In this document: piece by piece, positions 27,619-38,532 of the stretch | Layout of the letters: every line of letters starts with the position of its first letter | Numbering within the stretch: position 1 is the stretch's first letter | DNA from: Cryobacterium lactosi | Lineage (GTDB): Bacteria > Actinomycetota > Actinomycetes > Actinomycetales > Microbacteriaceae | Reading direction: 5' to 3' | Assembly: GCF_004403945.1 (NCBI RefSeq) | Contig: NZ_SOHM01000013.1 | Coordinates: 1 to 64,000 of the forward strand | Length of the DNA: 64,000 bases | Program-made: the position numbers and the translations under genes | The notes under the pieces: model-generated | Database searches by the model: none | Told to the model about the DNA's origin: nothing | Seen by the model: only the letters and a program-made list of their open reading frames with translations

Positions 27619-28331
27619 TAGGCACCTGCCTTTGCGCTTGCGGCGGCTGCTGCTGCAGCCGCGTCGGCACGCAGAAAACGGGCCGGAGCCACGTCTTCGT
27701 AGGCAAGGCCACGGCGAGCCGCGACTGCACGGGGCTCTTCGAGCTGGTGCAGGGCCTCCACCGTGGCGTGCACGATGTTGATGGTGTTCGACGAACCGAG
27801 CGACTTGCTCAGCACGTCGTGGATGCCGGCGCATTCGAGTACGGCGCGCACCGGGCCACCGGCGATAACGCCGGTACCTGCTGCGGCCGGACGGAGAAGA
27901 ACGACTCCGGCAGCTGCTTCACCCTGAACGGGGTGCGGGATGGTCAGGCCGACGCGGGGAACGCGGAAGAAGTTCTTCTTCGCTTCCTCGACGCCCTTGC
28001 TGATTGCGGTCGGGACCTCGCGGGCCTTACCGTAACCAACGCCGACCAGGCCGTTACCGTCTCCGACGACGACCAGAGCGGTGAAGCTGAAGCGACGACC
28101 ACCCTTGACCACCTTGGAAACACGGTTGATCGTGACGACGCGCTCGAGGAACTGGCTCTTCTCGGCGTCACGGCTTCCGCGCTCACGGTTCGGGCTGCGC
28201 TCACGGCCACCACGGCGAGCCTCACGAGGCTCGTTCTGCGGCGGCGTGGTCGAAGCTGCGGTTTCCACCGGAACTTCAGTGACGACGTCAGCTTCCTTCG
28301 CTGCTGCGGTGCTACTGGATTCAGTGCTCAC
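27618..28331 (-). CDS. rpsE: 30S ribosomal protein S5
   Basis: A 237-residue S5. The core begins near residue 58 with [20 protein letters not shown], after a ~55-residue Ser/Thr/Glu/Arg-rich extension, and has [15 protein letters not shown] and [24 protein letters not shown]. The C-terminus has an Ala-rich tail. Both extensions are common in actinobacterial S5. It overlaps rplR by 4 bases. Confidence 0.97.
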   Translation of the reverse strand: MSTESSSTAAAKEADVVTEVPVETAASTTPPQNEPREARRGGRERSPNRERGSRDAEKSQFLERVVTINRVSKVVKGGRRFSFTALVVVGDGNGLVGVGYGKAREVPTAISKGVEEAKKNFFRVPRVGLTIPHPVQGEAAAGVVLLRPAAAGTGVIAGGPVRAVLECAGIHDVLSKSLGSSNTINIVHATVEALHQLEEPRAVAARRGLAYEDVAPARFLRADAAAAAAAASAKAGA

Positions 28332-28699
28332 AGGTCCAACCCTCCCTTTCGGGCTCCTTCGGCGATGGCTGCGACGCGTCCTGCGTACTTGCTGCCACCA
28401 CGGTCAAATACGACGGCTTCGATACCGGCGGCTTTGGCGCGCTCGGCGACGAGCTCGCCGACCTTGTGCGCCTTGGCGGTCTTGTCACCATCGAAGGTGC
28501 GCAGACCGGTTTCGAGAGTCGACGCCGACGCGAGGGTGAAACCCTTGCTGTCGTCAACGACCTGCACGAATACGTGGCGAGCCGAGCGGGTGACGACGAG
28601 ACGCGGACGAAGCGCGGTCCCCTCGATCTTCTTGCGAAGACGTGCGTGCCTGCGTCCGCGGGCAGCCGACTTGCTTTTTCCTCTAGTTCCGAGACCCAT
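28328..28699 (-). CDS. rplR: 50S ribosomal protein L18
   Basis: A 123-residue L18, the 5S rRNA-binding protein, with [29 protein letters not shown] and [20 protein letters not shown]. It ends 2 bases after... its start lies 2 bases past the rplF stop, and its stop overlaps rpsE by 4 bases. Length and motifs are normal. Confidence 0.97.
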   Translation of the reverse strand: MGLGTRGKSKSAARGRRHARLRKKIEGTALRPRLVVTRSARHVFVQVVDDSKGFTLASASTLETGLRTFDGDKTAKAHKVGELVAERAKAAGIEAVVFDRGGSKYAGRVAAIAEGARKGGLDL

Positions 28700-28701
28700 G
28701 G

Positions 28702-29238
28702 TTACTTACCACTCTTTCCGGCCTTGCGGCGAACAATCTCGCCGGCGTAACGCACACCCTTGCCCTTGTAAGGCTCAGGCTTGCGAATCTTACGGATGTT
28801 TGCGGCAACCTCACCGACGGCCTGCTTGTCGATACCGCTGACCGTGAGCTTGTTAACGCCCTCGACGGTCAGGGAGATACCAACGGGCGGCTCAATGAGG
28901 ACCGGGTGCGAGAAGCCGAGGGCGAACTCAACAGAGGTGCCCTTCTGAGCGACGCGGTAACCGGTACCGACGATCTCGAGTCCCTTGGTGTAACCCACGG
29001 TGACGCCGATGATCTGGTTGGCGATCAGGGTACGGGTCAGTCCGTGCAGCGAACGCGAAGCGCGCTCGTCGTCGGGACGGGTGACCAGAACCTGGCCATC
29101 GGTGACCTTAACCTCGATGGGGTTGGCGACGGTGAGCGCGAGCTCGCCCTTCGGACCCTTGACGCTGACGGCCTGGCCGTTAGCTTCGACCGTGACACCC
29201 GCAGGGATCTCGATCGGAAGTCTTCCAATACGTGACAT
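28702..29238 (-). CDS. rplF: 50S ribosomal protein L6
   Basis: A 178-residue L6, which binds 23S rRNA near the sarcin-ricin loop. [18 protein letters not shown] and the C-terminal [16 protein letters not shown] are diagnostic. It lies 6 bases after rpsH. Confidence 0.97.
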   Translation of the reverse strand: MSRIGRLPIEIPAGVTVEANGQAVSVKGPKGELALTVANPIEVKVTDGQVLVTRPDDERASRSLHGLTRTLIANQIIGVTVGYTKGLEIVGTGYRVAQKGTSVEFALGFSHPVLIEPPVGISLTVEGVNKLTVSGIDKQAVGEVAANIRKIRKPEPYKGKGVRYAGEIVRRKAGKSGK

Positions 29239-29244
29239 TGTCGG

Positions 29245-29643
29245 CTACCACACGTAGGCGAGAACTTCTCCGCCTACGCCCTTCTTCTCAGCCTGGCGGT
29301 CGGTGAGCAGACCGCTGGAGGTGGACAGGATGGCAACGCCGAGGCCGCCGAGAACCGTAGGGATCTCAGTCGACTTTGCGTACACGCGCAGGCCGGGCTT
29401 GGAAACCCGCTTGATGCCGACGATGGAACGCTCGCGGTTGGGGCCGAACTTGAGGTTCAGCGTGAGGGTCTTTCCGACCTCTGCATCCTTGACATCCCAG
29501 GCAGAGATGTAACCCTGTGCCTTGAGGATGTCTGCGATGTGCGCCTTGAGCTTGCTGTGCGGCATCGACACTGTGTCGTGGTACGCCGAGTTAGCGTTGC
29601 GCAGTCTGGTCAGCATATCTGCGACCGGATCTGTCATTGTCAT
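29245..29643 (-). CDS. rpsH: 30S ribosomal protein S8
   Basis: A 132-residue S8 ([21 protein letters not shown]-terminus [11 protein letters not shown]). S8 is the usual translational repressor of the spc operon. I start at the ATG at 29643; the ATG two codons on is equally possible, and 11 upstream codons are leader. In most bacteria rpsN precedes it; here only a 105-base gap with a GC hairpin separates it from rplE. Confidence 0.96.
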   Translation of the reverse strand: MTMTDPVADMLTRLRNANSAYHDTVSMPHSKLKAHIADILKAQGYISAWDVKDAEVGKTLTLNLKFGPNRERSIVGIKRVSKPGLRVYAKSTEIPTVLGGLGVAILSTSSGLLTDRQAEKKGVGGEVLAYVW

Positions 29644-29708
29644 TTTGTGGTGCCTTTCTCGCCTGGTTTCGTGCACCCGTTACACGGATGACGACCTGTG
29701 GTGGTGGA

Positions 29709-29734
29709 GGGGGCCGAACGGATGTCCGGCCCCC
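29709..29734 (-). promoter_or_regulatory. GC-rich hairpin in the rplE-rpsH gap where rpsN is usually found
   Basis: GGGGGCCG (29709-29716) and CGGCCCCC (29727-29734) form an 8-bp GC stem with a 10-base loop. It lies just after the rplE stop, inside the 105-base gap. No S14-like coding sequence is visible in the gap. It may act as an attenuator or processing site, or mark the place where rpsN was lost. Confidence 0.45.
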
Positions 29735-29748
29735 GGGGTATTGCTAGT

Positions 29749-30339
29749 TTAGGAGTTCTCGGCCGTCTTGAACGGGAAGCCGAGCGCCTTGAGCAGCGCG
29801 CGACCCTCGTCGTTGTTCTTGGCGGTCGTCACAACAGTGATGTCCATACCGCGAATACGGTCGATCCGGTCCTGGTCGATCTCGTGGAACATAACCTGCT
29901 CCGTGAGACCGAACGTGTAGTTGCCGGCGCCGTCGAACTGCTTGTCCGAGAGGCCGCGGAAGTCGCGGATACGGGGCAGTGCGAGGCTGAGCAGCCGGTC
30001 GAGGAACTCCCACATGCGGTCGCCACGAAGTGTGACGTGCGTGCCAATGGGCTGTCCTTCACGCAGTTTGAACTGCGCGATGGACTTGCGTGCCTTGGTG
30101 ACCTGCGGCTTCTGGCCGGTGATCTTGGTGAGGTCGGCGACGGCGCCATCCATGATCTTGCCGTCGCGTGCAGCCTCGCCGACACCCATGTTGACGATGA
30201 TCTTCGTCAGGTTGGGTACCTGGTGGACGTTGGTGAAGCCCAGGTCCTTGGCGAGCTGCAGGGAGATCTCTTCGCGGTACTTCTGCTTGAGACGCGGCAG
30301 CACGACGGGCTTGGTGGCCTCAGTTGCGGTGTCAGTCAT
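29749..30339 (-). CDS. rplE: 50S ribosomal protein L5
   Basis: A 196-residue L5, a 5S rRNA-binding protein of the central protuberance. [39 protein letters not shown] and [16 protein letters not shown] are present. Its start shares one base with the rplX stop. Confidence 0.97.
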   Translation of the reverse strand: MTDTATEATKPVVLPRLKQKYREEISLQLAKDLGFTNVHQVPNLTKIIVNMGVGEAARDGKIMDGAVADLTKITGQKPQVTKARKSIAQFKLREGQPIGTHVTLRGDRMWEFLDRLLSLALPRIRDFRGLSDKQFDGAGNYTFGLTEQVMFHEIDQDRIDRIRGMDITVVTTAKNNDEGRALLKALGFPFKTAENS

Positions 30340-30698
30340 TAGAGGTCCTTACCTGACTTCTTGGCGTAACGAACGCGGACCGTCTTGGAGACGCCGTCCT
30401 TCGTTACCTCTTCGAGGCGGAATCCGACCTTGGTCGGCTTCTTGGTCTCCGGGTCGACAAGCGCGACGTTGGAAGCGTGAATCGATGCTTCCACGGTCTC
30501 GATGCCGCCGGTCTTGGAGCCGCGCTGGGTCTGGCCGACACGAACGTGCTTCTTGACGAAGTTGATGCCTTCGACGAGAACACGGTTCTTCTCAACCTGT
30601 ACCTCGAGCACACGACCCTGCTTGCCACGGTCTCCGCCGCGAGCCTGGGTGCGGCCGGTGATGACCTCTACGAGGTCACCCTTCTTGATTCTGGCCAT
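30339..30698 (-). CDS. rplX: 50S ribosomal protein L24
   Basis: A 119-residue L24 (KOW-domain assembly initiator): [23 protein letters not shown] and [19 protein letters not shown]. Length is slightly above the bacterial mean (~105). Gap to rplN is 3 bases. Confidence 0.96.
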   Translation of the reverse strand: MARIKKGDLVEVITGRTQARGGDRGKQGRVLEVQVEKNRVLVEGINFVKKHVRVGQTQRGSKTGGIETVEASIHASNVALVDPETKKPTKVGFRLEEVTKDGVSKTVRVRYAKKSGKDL

Positions 30699-30701
30699 GA
30701 T

Positions 30702-31070
30702 TTAGATAACCTCCGGTGCCAACGAAATGATCTTCATGAACTTCTTGTCGCGGAGTTCGCGACCGACCGGTCCGAAGATACGGGTACCACGGGGGTCTCC
30801 GTCAGCCTTCAAGATCACTGCGGCGTTCTCATCGAACTTGATGTACGAGCCGTCTGGACGACGGGTCTGCTTTTTGACGCGAACGATGACGGCTTTGACG
30901 ACGTCACCCTTCTTGACGTTGCCACCCGGGATGGCGTCCTTGACGGTGGCGACGATGACGTCACCCAGTCCGGCGTAACGACGGCCGGAGCCACCGAGAA
31001 CACGGATCGTCAACAGGACCTTGGCACCGGTATTGTCGGCAACTTTGAGTCGTGATTCTTGCTGAAGCAC
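30702..31070 (-). CDS. rplN: 50S ribosomal protein L14
   Basis: A 122-residue L14, which bridges to 16S rRNA. It begins [18 protein letters not shown] and has [20 protein letters not shown] and the C-terminal [12 protein letters not shown], all standard. It is 34 bases after rpsQ, the first gene of the spc block. Confidence 0.98.
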   Translation of the reverse strand: MLQQESRLKVADNTGAKVLLTIRVLGGSGRRYAGLGDVIVATVKDAIPGGNVKKGDVVKAVIVRVKKQTRRPDGSYIKFDENAAVILKADGDPRGTRIFGPVGRELRDKKFMKIISLAPEVI

Positions 31071-31104
31071 TTTCTAACTCCTTCTATCAAGTAAGCGCGA
31101 GCGC

Positions 31105-31398
31105 TTACTTGGCCTTCTCGAGAACCTCGACCAGGCGGAAGCGCTTGGTGGCGCTCAGCGGTCGAGTTTCACTGATCAGGACCAGGTCGCCGACGCCGGC
31201 GGTGTTCTCCGCGTCATGAACCTTCAGCTTGGACGTACGGCGGATGACCTTGCCGTACAGGGGGTGCTTCACGCGGTCTTCGACCTCGACAACGATGGTC
31301 TTATCCATCTTGTCGCTGGTCACGTAACCACGCAGCGTCTTGCGGTAGCCGCGCACGAGAGCCTCGGCGGGGACGACCGTTTCGTCAGTCTTCGCCAT
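31105..31398 (-). CDS. rpsQ: 30S ribosomal protein S17
   Basis: A 97-residue S17 (OB fold): [38 protein letters not shown] and [20 protein letters not shown]. An N-terminal ~15-residue extension precedes the core. Gap to rpmC is 2 bases. It closes the S10 block. Confidence 0.97.
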   Translation of the reverse strand: MAKTDETVVPAEALVRGYRKTLRGYVTSDKMDKTIVVEVEDRVKHPLYGKVIRRTSKLKVHDAENTAGVGDLVLISETRPLSATKRFRLVEVLEKAK

Positions 31399-31400
31399 GA

Positions 31401-31739
31401 TTAGGCCTCCTTCGTCTCGACGGCGTCAGCCTCGGGAGCATCCGTGGATGCGTCCTTGGCCTTGGCCTTCTTGGTCGTCTTCTTCTCAGCCTTGGCCGGA
31501 GCCTCGACTGCGACGGGAGTGGCACGAATGCCCAGCTCGCGCTCACGGAGAACCGTGTAGATGCGTGCAATGTCCCGCTTGACCGCGCGGAGGCGGCCGT
31601 GGCTTTCGAGCTGGCCGGTGGCCGACTGGAAGCGCAGGTTGAACAGCTCTTCCTTGGCCTTCTTCAGCTCGTCGAACAGTCGTTCGTTTTCAAAGGTGTC
31701 GAGCTCGACTGAGGCGAGCTCCTTGGATCCGATCGCCAT
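31401..31739 (-). CDS. rpmC: 50S ribosomal protein L29 with C-terminal extension
   Basis: A 112-residue L29. The normal ~70-residue core ([20 protein letters not shown], then [20 protein letters not shown]) is followed by ~40 residues of Ala/Lys/Glu/Asp, a low-complexity tail. L29 sits at the tunnel exit and docks trigger factor and SRP; the tail could extend from there. It overlaps rplP by one base. Confidence 0.96.
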   Translation of the reverse strand: MAIGSKELASVELDTFENERLFDELKKAKEELFNLRFQSATGQLESHGRLRAVKRDIARIYTVLRERELGIRATPVAVEAPAKAEKKTTKKAKAKDASTDAPEADAVETKEA

Positions 31740-32158
31740 TATGCGTCGCCCTCCTCGCGCTTGATGATGCGTGCCTTGAGGGGCAGCTTGTGAATTGCGC
31801 GGGTCAGCGCTTCGCGAGCAACGGTGTCAGAGACACCGGAGAGCTCGAAGAGCACGCGGCCCGGCTTGACGTTCGCGACCCACCACTCGACCGAACCCTT
31901 ACCGGAACCCATGCGGGTTTCGGCAGGCTTCTTGGTCAGCGGGCGGTCCGGGTAGATGTTGATCCAGACCTTGCCGCCACGCTTGATGTGACGCGTCATG
32001 GCGATACGAGCGGACTCGATCTGACGGTTGGTCACGTACGCGGGGGTGAGGGCCTGAATGCCATACTCGCCGAACGAAACAGTGGTACCACCGGTTGCGT
32101 GGCCGGTACGGCCGGGGTGGTGCTGCTTGCGGTGCTTAACTCTGCGGGGAATCAACAT
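31739..32158 (-). CDS. rplP: 50S ribosomal protein L16
   Basis: A 139-residue L16, near the A site and peptidyl-transferase centre. [20 protein letters not shown] and [20 protein letters not shown] and [19 protein letters not shown] are diagnostic. Start and stop each share one base with rpsC and rpmC. Confidence 0.97.
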   Translation of the reverse strand: MLIPRRVKHRKQHHPGRTGHATGGTTVSFGEYGIQALTPAYVTNRQIESARIAMTRHIKRGGKVWINIYPDRPLTKKPAETRMGSGKGSVEWWVANVKPGRVLFELSGVSDTVAREALTRAIHKLPLKARIIKREEGDA

Positions 32159-32922
32159 TATTTAGCCTCAACTCCTGCTGCAACCGGAGCCGCGCCCTCT
32201 GCGCGAGGCGCACGGCGGGGACGGTCGTCACGACGCTCGGGGCGGGACGACTTAGCGTTGGCCTGCTCACGAGCGAGTTCCTTGTTGGTGATGTCGCCCT
32301 TGTAGATCCAGACCTTCACGCCGATGCGGCCGAAGGTGGTCTTGGCTTCGTAGAAGCCGTAGTCGATGTTCGCGCGCAGGGTGTGCAGCGGCACACGGCC
32401 TTCGCGGTAGAACTCCGAACGGCTCATCTCAGCGCCACCGAGACGACCGGACACCTGGATGCGAACACCCTTGGCGCCGGCGCGCTGGGCGCCCTGCAGG
32501 CCCTTACGCATCGCGCGGCGGAAAGCCACACGAGCGGAGAGCTGCTCTGCAATGCCCTGCGCGACAAGCTGTGCATCCTGCTCGGGGTTCTTGACCTCGA
32601 GGATGTTCAGCTGGATCTGCTTGGCGGTGAGCTTTTCAAGGTCGGACCGGATGCGCTCTGCTTCCGCGCCGCGACGACCGATCACGATGCCCGGACGGGC
32701 GGTGTGAATGTCGACACGGACACGATCGCGGGTGCGCTCGATCTCGATGCGGGACACGCCTGCGCGGTCGAGGCTGGTGCTCAACAGGCGGCGGATCTTG
32801 ACGTCTTCAGCGACGAAGTCGCTGTAACGCTGGCCCGGCTTCGTGCTGTCAGAGAACCAACGCGACACGTGGTCGGTCGTGATTCCCAGACGGAAGCCAT
32901 ACGGGTTTACTTTCTGACCCAT
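32158..32922 (-). CDS. rpsC: 30S ribosomal protein S3
   Basis: A 254-residue S3 with a KH domain ([20 protein letters not shown]) and the core [17 protein letters not shown]. The C-terminal ~35 residues are an Arg/Ala-rich tail ([18 protein letters not shown]). S3 lines the mRNA entry site. One-base overlaps join it to rplV and rplP. Confidence 0.97.
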   Translation of the reverse strand: MGQKVNPYGFRLGITTDHVSRWFSDSTKPGQRYSDFVAEDVKIRRLLSTSLDRAGVSRIEIERTRDRVRVDIHTARPGIVIGRRGAEAERIRSDLEKLTAKQIQLNILEVKNPEQDAQLVAQGIAEQLSARVAFRRAMRKGLQGAQRAGAKGVRIQVSGRLGGAEMSRSEFYREGRVPLHTLRANIDYGFYEAKTTFGRIGVKVWIYKGDITNKELAREQANAKSSRPERRDDRPRRAPRAEGAAPVAAGVEAK

Positions 32923-33287
32923 TACTTCGTACCCTCCTCAGGAGTGGCGAGCACAACAGTGATGTGGCTCGTACGCTTCTTGATCTGGAATGCGCGACCC
33001 TGTGCGCGGGCCTGGAAACGCTTGAGCGTCGTGCCCTCGTCGACGAATGCCTGGGAGATGAACAGATCCTGTTCGTCCAGGAACTCGTTCGCAGCATCGG
33101 CCTTGACCCGTGCGTTCGCGATGGCCGATTCGACCAGCTTGTACACGGGGTCGGACGCGCCCTGCGGCGCGAACTTGAGAATTCCCAGCGCTTCATGCGC
33201 CTGCTTGCCACGAATCAGGTTGACAACGCGACGGGCCTTCTGGGCGGTAACGCGGATGTGACGCACGCGTGCGATCGACTCCACCAT
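32922..33287 (-). CDS. rplV: 50S ribosomal protein L22
   Basis: A 121-residue L22, whose beta-hairpin lines the exit tunnel. [29 protein letters not shown] and [20 protein letters not shown] are present. Gap to rpsS is 23 bases. Confidence 0.97.
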   Translation of the reverse strand: MVESIARVRHIRVTAQKARRVVNLIRGKQAHEALGILKFAPQGASDPVYKLVESAIANARVKADAANEFLDEQDLFISQAFVDEGTTLKRFQARAQGRAFQIKKRTSHITVVLATPEEGTK

Positions 33288-33310
33288 TTCTCCTCCTTCA
33301 CGTCACCGCG

Positions 33311-33592
33311 TTAGCGGCGACGACCCTTCTTGTCATCCTTCACGTGACCACGGAAGGTGCGGGTGGGGGCAAACTCGCCGAGCTTGTGTCCCACCATGCT
33401 CTCGGTGACGAACACCGGGATGTGCTTGCGACCGTCGTGAACCGCGATGGTGTGCCCGAGCATGTCGGGGATGATCATCGAACGGCGCGACCAGGTCTTG
33501 ATTACGTTCTTGCTTGAGGCTTCATTCGCCTTGACAACCTTGCGAAGCAGGTGGTCGTCAACGAAGGGGCCCTTCTTAAGACTTCTTGGCAT
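33311..33592 (-). CDS. rpsS: 30S ribosomal protein S19
   Basis: A 93-residue S19 of the small-subunit head: [39 protein letters not shown] and [16 protein letters not shown]. It lies 9 bases after rplB. Length is standard. Confidence 0.98.
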   Translation of the reverse strand: MPRSLKKGPFVDDHLLRKVVKANEASSKNVIKTWSRRSMIIPDMLGHTIAVHDGRKHIPVFVTESMVGHKLGEFAPTRTFRGHVKDDKKGRRR

Positions 33593-33601
33593 CGTCTACT
33601 C

Positions 33602-34441
33602 CTACTTACGCTTCTTGCCGACGGTACGGCGACGAACAATGAGCTTGTCGCTTTCCTTGTTCGGGTGGCGGGTGCGCCCTTCCTTCTGGCCCCAGGGGCT
33701 GACGGGGTGACGTCCACCGGACGTCTTACCCTCACCACCACCGTGCGGGTGGTCGACCGGGTTCATGGCAACACCACGAACGGTCGGGCGAACGCCTTTC
33801 CAGCGCATCCGGCCGGCCTTGCCCCAGTTAATGTTCGACTGCTCGGCGTTGCCGACCTCGCCGATCGTGGCGCGGCAGCGGGCGTCGACGTTACGGATTT
33901 CTCCGGACGGCAGGCGCAGCTGGGCGTAGATGCCATCCTTCGCGACCAGGCGAACCGACACTCCGGCGGAGCGGGCCAGCTTGGCGCCACCACCCGGACG
34001 GATCTCGATGGCGTGAATGATGGTACCGGTGGGGATGTTCTTCAGCGGCAGGTTGTTACCGGGCTTGATGTCAGCACCGGCACCCGACTCGACGATGTCG
34101 CCCTGGTTCAGCTTGTTCGGCGCAATGATGTAGCGCTTGGAGCCGTCCAGGAAGTGCAGCAGCGCGATGCGCGCCGTGCGGTTGGGGTCGTACTCGATGT
34201 GAGCGACCTTGGCGTTGACGCCGTCTTTGTCGTTGCGCTTGAAGTCGATCACGCGGTACTGGCGCTTGTGGCCACCACCGATGTGACGCGTCGTGATGCG
34301 ACCCTGGTTGTTACGACCACCGGTCTTGGACAGCGGACGAAGCAGCGACTTCTCGGGCGTCGAACGGGTGATCTCTGCGAAGTCCGCAACAGAAGAACCG
34401 CGACGACCGGGGGTCGTGGGCTTGTACTTACGAATAGCCAT
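33602..34441 (-). CDS. rplB: 50S ribosomal protein L2
   Basis: A 279-residue L2, needed for peptidyl transfer and subunit association. [36 protein letters not shown] and [19 protein letters not shown] are highly conserved; the last includes the critical His. It is 25 bases after rplW. Confidence 0.98.
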   Translation of the reverse strand: MAIRKYKPTTPGRRGSSVADFAEITRSTPEKSLLRPLSKTGGRNNQGRITTRHIGGGHKRQYRVIDFKRNDKDGVNAKVAHIEYDPNRTARIALLHFLDGSKRYIIAPNKLNQGDIVESGAGADIKPGNNLPLKNIPTGTIIHAIEIRPGGGAKLARSAGVSVRLVAKDGIYAQLRLPSGEIRNVDARCRATIGEVGNAEQSNINWGKAGRMRWKGVRPTVRGVAMNPVDHPHGGGEGKTSGGRHPVSPWGQKEGRTRHPNKESDKLIVRRRTVGKKRK

Positions 34442-34466
34442 TTCTTATTCCTCTAGTCCTGGCCGC

Positions 34467-34769
34467 TTAGCCGACGGCCGTGAAGATGTCGATGGAACCG
34501 GACTTGAGCGTGACGATGGCACGCTTGGTGTCCTTGCGCTTACCCATGCCGAACTTGGTCCGGCGAGTCTTGCCGATGCGGTTCATGGTGTTGATCGACG
34601 CAACCTCAACCTTGAAGATCTTCTCGATCGCCAGCTTGATTTCGGTCTTGTTCGAGCGCGGGTCCACGATGAAGGTGTACTTGCCTTCGTCGATCAGGCC
34701 GTAGCTCTTTTCAGAGACGACCGGAGCGATGATGACGTCGCGGGGGTCCTTTTGAATCGGGGTAGCCAT
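34467..34769 (-). CDS. rplW: 50S ribosomal protein L23
   Basis: A 100-residue L23 at the tunnel exit, docking site for trigger factor and [43 protein letters not shown] and VNTMNR-like [18 protein letters not shown] are standard. It overlaps rplD by one base. Confidence 0.97.
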   Translation of the reverse strand: MATPIQKDPRDVIIAPVVSEKSYGLIDEGKYTFIVDPRSNKTEIKLAIEKIFKVEVASINTMNRIGKTRRTKFGMGKRKDTKRAIVTLKSGSIDIFTAVG

Positions 34770-35419
34770 TATGCGGACACCTCTTCCTTCTTGGTCTTGT
34801 GCGCCACGAACGCGTCAAACGCGCCCTTGGTGAAGACGATGTCGTCAGAGACGAGAACGTCATAGGCATTCAGCTGGTCCCAGGACAGCACGTGCACCGT
34901 CGGGAGGTTGCGGATGCTGCGGAGGGTCAGCTCGTCGGTGCGCTCGAGAACGACCAGCACGTGCTTGCTGCTGGCGATCTGGGTGAGCAGCGTGATGGCG
35001 CCCTTGGTGCTGGGCGTCTCGTCCGAGAACAGAGCGGTGACCACGTGAAGACGGTCGCCACGGGCGCGGTCAGAGAGCGAACCCTTGAGCGCGGCGGCAA
35101 TCATCTTCTTCGGGGTGCGCTGGTCGTAGCTGCGCGGGGTCGGTCCGTGGACGATGCCACCACCGGTCATCTGAGGGGCGCGGATCGAGCCCTGACGAGC
35201 GCGACCGGTTCCCTTCTGCTTGAACGGCTTGCGGCCGGCACCGGAAACTTCTCCGCGGCTCTTTACCTTGTGCGTTCCCTGGCGTGCGGCAGCGAGCTGC
35301 GCGACAACGACCTGGTGAATCAGCGGGATGTTGGTCTGGACGTCGAAGATTTCGGCGGGCAGCTCAACGGAGCCGGCCTTCTTGCCGTTGGCGTCGATGA
35401 GGTCGAGTGCGGTAGCCAT
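34769..35419 (-). CDS. rplD: 50S ribosomal protein L4
   Basis: A 216-residue L4. The internal loop that reaches into the tunnel has [19 protein letters not shown] and [21 protein letters not shown]4 represses the S10 operon in enterobacteria; no such leader structure could be verified here. Gap to rplC is 5 bases. Confidence 0.97.
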   Translation of the reverse strand: MATALDLIDANGKKAGSVELPAEIFDVQTNIPLIHQVVVAQLAAARQGTHKVKSRGEVSGAGRKPFKQKGTGRARQGSIRAPQMTGGGIVHGPTPRSYDQRTPKKMIAAALKGSLSDRARGDRLHVVTALFSDETPSTKGAITLLTQIASSKHVLVVLERTDELTLRSIRNLPTVHVLSWDQLNAYDVLVSDDIVFTKGAFDAFVAHKTKKEEVSA

Positions 35420-35424
35420 AAGAA

Positions 35425-36084
35425 CTACGCTCCCTTCACTGCGGTGCGGACGAATACGAGGCGGCCCTTGGCGCCGGGAACGGCACCCTTGACCAGGATC
35501 AGGCCCTTGTCAGCGTCAATCGCGTGAACCTTGAGGTTCAGCACGGTCACGCGCTCGCCACCCATACGACCGGCCATGCGCATGCCCTTGAAGACACGGC
35601 TGGGGGTCGAGGAGGCACCGATGGAACCGGGCTTGCGGTGGTTGCGGTGTGAACCGTGCGAAGCGGAAACACCCTTGAAGTTGTGACGCTTCATAACACC
35701 GGCGAAGCCCTTGCCCTTGGAGGTGCCCATGACGTCGACCTTGGTGCCGGCAACGAACACACCGTCAACGGTGAGCTCCTGGCCCAGGGTGTAGTCAGCG
35801 GCATCCGCGGTGCGGAGCTCGGTAACGTGACGGCGCGGCGTGACGCCGGCCTTCTCGAAGTGTCCTGCGGACGGCTTGTTCACCTTGCGGGGGTCGATGG
35901 CGCCAGAGGCAATCTGGACGCCGGCGTAGCCGTCGATGTCCTTCGTGCGGATCTGGGTGACGACGTTCGGCGAGATCTCGATGACGGTAACGGGAACAAG
36001 CTTGTTGTTCTCGTCCCACACCTGAGTCATGCCGAGCTTCTTGCCGAGGAGGCCCTTGGTGGTCTTGGTATCTGCGTACGACAT
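35425..36084 (-). CDS. rplC: 50S ribosomal protein L3
   Basis: A 219-residue L3: [40 protein letters not shown] and [19 protein letters not shown]. It helps form the peptidyl-transferase region. It is 8 bases after rpsJ. Confidence 0.97.
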   Translation of the reverse strand: MSYADTKTTKGLLGKKLGMTQVWDENNKLVPVTVIEISPNVVTQIRTKDIDGYAGVQIASGAIDPRKVNKPSAGHFEKAGVTPRRHVTELRTADAADYTLGQELTVDGVFVAGTKVDVMGTSKGKGFAGVMKRHNFKGVSASHGSHRNHRKPGSIGASSTPSRVFKGMRMAGRMGGERVTVLNLKVHAIDADKGLILVKGAVPGAKGRLVFVRTAVKGA

Positions 36085-36092
36085 CGCGGGCC

Positions 36093-36401
36093 CTAGAGCT
36101 TGATCTCGATGTTGACGTCGGCCGGGAGGTCGAGACGCATAAGCGAGTCGACGGCCTTCGGCGTCGGGTCAATGATGTCGATCAGACGCTTGTGGGTGCG
36201 CATTTCAAAGTGCTCCCGGCTGTCCTTGTACTTGTGAGGGGAACGGATGACACACACCACGTTCTTCTCGGTCGGAAGCGGCACGGGGCCGACGACGGTC
36301 GCGCCCGCACGGGTCACGGTGTCGACGATCTTGCGCGCCGAGATGTCGATGACCTCGTGGTCATACGACTTAAGTCGAATGCGGATCTTCTGTCCCGCCA
36401 T
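36093..36401 (-). CDS. rpsJ: 30S ribosomal protein S10
   Basis: A 102-residue S10: [39 protein letters not shown] and [21 protein letters not shown]10 also acts as NusE in antitermination. It is the first gene of the S10 block and lies downstream of a promoter with a perfect TTGACA. In many bacteria tuf is directly upstream; here about 23 kb of glycan genes intervene. Confidence 0.98.
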   Translation of the reverse strand: MAGQKIRIRLKSYDHEVIDISARKIVDTVTRAGATVVGPVPLPTEKNVVCVIRSPHKYKDSREHFEMRTHKRLIDIIDPTPKAVDSLMRLDLPADVNIEIKL

Positions 36402-36469
36402 GTCGAACTCTCTTTCTTGTCAAGGCTTCTTACATCCCGAGGGCTGCATTGGACGCCGTAGTAGCACTG

Positions 36470-36498
36470 CTGCTATCGCACCACTGTTCATCTGTCAA
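36470..36498 (-). promoter_or_regulatory. Predicted S10-operon promoter
   Basis: On the minus strand a perfect TTGACA (-35, 36493-36498) is 17 bases from TAGCAG (-10, 36470-36475). It predicts a leader of about 60 bases before rpsJ. The -10 is weak but the -35 and spacing are ideal. Confidence 0.5.
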
Positions 36499-36873
36499 TT
36501 TCGATCCGGCCGGGGTTCCGACCTTCTCGAGCCAACTCCCCCAGGTCGAGACCTGGCGGATGACATGGTTTTACCCACGCATCCAAGAAGTTGATTTAAG
36601 CTTCGTTCTGCTACCCGCGGCCTAACTCCGACCCTCAAGGGGCGAGCTATGCACTGCCTGGTAGTGATTCCGGTCTCGCGAGCAGCGCGATCCGAAAGTG
36701 TTGAACTAGAAGAGTCTGCCACAGGAATAGGTCATTGTGCAACCCGGGCGTGTCGCGTTGGGCGTGTCGCGCGATCCGCGTCGTTCCGCGGAACTCGGGC
36801 GTCTCGCGTCCCTGCCGGTCGACCCTCGCAAGACCCCGAAACCGTCCCGCTGGTCGAGCCTGTCGAGACCCGC
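36499..36873. other. Non-coding stretch upstream of the S10 promoter, with repeats
   Basis: No gene seen. It holds CCAGGT-CGAG-ACCTGG (36541-36556), two direct copies of GGGCGTGTCGCG (36746-36757 and 36760-36771) plus a diverged third at about 36797, the 12-bp palindrome GTTCCGCGGAAC (36783-36794), and the TCGAG-type repeat GCTGGTCGAGCC TGTCGAGACC (36849-36870) just after the stop of the sugar-phosphate transferase gene. Confidence 0.6.
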
Positions 36874-38340
36874 CTAAACGGCCCCATCCGGAGTGACCAC
36901 GGCGCGCACAGTGCGCCACAGAATCAGGATGTCGGCCGTGAGCGACCAGTTCTCCACGTAGTACAGGTCCAGGCGGATGCTGTCTTCCCAGCTGAGGTTG
37001 GACCGGCCGCTGACCTGCCAGAGCCCGCTCATGCCGGGCTTCATGATCAGCCGGCGGTGCGCGGCATCGTCGTAGAGGGCCACCTCGGCGGCGCGCTGCG
37101 GGCGCGGGCCCACCAGGCTCATCTCGCCGAACAGCACGTTGAACAGCTGCGGCAGCTCATCGATGGAGTACTTGCGCAGGATTTTGCCGACCGGGGTGAT
37201 GCGCGGGTCGTTTGTCACCTTGAACAGTGGGGTGTCCGACGTGCCCTGCGCGTCGAGCAGGCTCTCCAGCTGGTCGTCAGCGTCCTGCACCATCGAGCGG
37301 AACTTGTACATGCCGAAGGTGGCGCCGTGCCGGCCAATGCGGTCCTGGCGGTAGACGATGTTGCCGGGGCTGGAGCGCTTGACCGCGATGGCCACCCAGA
37401 TGAGCCCGGGTGAGCTGAGCAGAATGAGCAGCGCAGACCCAAGGATGTCGAAGGTGCGCTTGGTCACGCGCTTCGCACCCTCGAACTGCGGGTAGCTCAC
37501 GTGAATCAGTGGAAGCCCGGCTACCGGTCGTGAGTGGATGCGTGGCCCGGCGATGTCGGTCAGTGCCGGCGCCACAATCAGTTCCACGTCGCGAGCCTCG
37601 AGCTCCCAACCCACCCGGCGCATATCTTCGGGGCTGATCTCATCGGCACCAGTAAGAATCACCGTGTCGGCGTTGGTCTCGTCGACGGCGACCATAAGGT
37701 CGCCATAGTCGCCCACAACGGGGACACCGCGCACCGGTCCCTTCCCGACAGTGCCCTCCTGAGTCAGTGCTCCGACAAGCAGCAGACCTGAACCCGGGGA
37801 GCGGGTAATCGTTGCGGCCACGTGGGCCGACTTCAATCGCTCGCCAAGGAGCAACGCACGGGAGAGATAGAAACCCCGGGCCTGACGCTTACGCAGCCAC
37901 TTGCGCCAGCGCCAGCGAGAACCGATGAGGAGAAACATACCCAGCGGCAGCGCCAGAAGGAAATAGCCACGTGCTACCTCGATTTGGAACAGATAGGCCA
38001 CGATCGCGAAGACACCGAACAAACGAATTGTTGCGTCCGCGACCCGCTTATATTCGAGCGTTCCGCTGCCGATCACCTTGTGATCCCGGGTGGCGAATAC
38101 GTCGAGCATAATCATCCAGGCAACAACGAGAACTAGTGAGACGGCCGTGTAGCTGGCACCGAGACTGAACGGCTGCGGAGCCTCCAGCTCCACGGTCTCG
38201 AGTCCGAACCAGATGAATTGGGATCCGAACACCGCAGCGAGTACCACCATGATGTCCGTGCTGAATAGCCGCACCGCATAGGCGCGCTGCCAGGATCTGC
38301 GCCGCAACACCCCCGCGGTACGTGTATCGCCGATTGCCAT
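36874..38340 (-). CDS. Polyprenyl-phosphate sugar-phosphate transferase (WbaP/exopolysaccharide priming type)
   Basis: A 488-residue membrane enzyme that starts glycan synthesis by moving a sugar-1-phosphate from a nucleotide sugar to polyprenyl phosphate. Four or five N-terminal helices and a CoA-binding-like domain (~residues 150-290) precede the catalytic domain with KRTFDILGSALLILLSSPGL, MYKFRSMVQDAD, YSIDELPQLFNVLFGEMSLVGPRP (in parts) and GMSGLWQVSGRSNLSWEDS. I start at the ATG at 38340, 8 bases after GGGGGA; upstream in-frame Met codons lack a ribosome-binding site. It marks one end of the glycan island. Confidence 0.93.
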   Translation of the reverse strand: MAIGDTRTAGVLRRRSWQRAYAVRLFSTDIMVVLAAVFGSQFIWFGLETVELEAPQPFSLGASYTAVSLVLVVAWMIMLDVFATRDHKVIGSGTLEYKRVADATIRLFGVFAIVAYLFQIEVARGYFLLALPLGMFLLIGSRWRWRKWLRKRQARGFYLSRALLLGERLKSAHVAATITRSPGSGLLLVGALTQEGTVGKGPVRGVPVVGDYGDLMVAVDETNADTVILTGADEISPEDMRRVGWELEARDVELIVAPALTDIAGPRIHSRPVAGLPLIHVSYPQFEGAKRVTKRTFDILGSALLILLSSPGLIWVAIAVKRSSPGNIVYRQDRIGRHGATFGMYKFRSMVQDADDQLESLLDAQGTSDTPLFKVTNDPRITPVGKILRKYSIDELPQLFNVLFGEMSLVGPRPQRAAEVALYDDAAHRRLIMKPGMSGLWQVSGRSNLSWEDSIRLDLYYVENWSLTADILILWRTVRAVVTPDGAV

Positions 38341-38532
38341 TCGTTCCCCCATCGCATGACACGCGTGCATCCGAAAATAGATATTCCAGACATGCCTTTT
38401 TCATCGTTCCACATATTCGACAGTACTCAGTGCTTTATCAGGCAATGTGTGTGTGCCCTGTTGTAGGGCCGCGCGCCACATCGGTGCTTGTGGTTCCCCG
38501 CCCTCACAGTCGCACTCCCCTAGGGTGGACCT

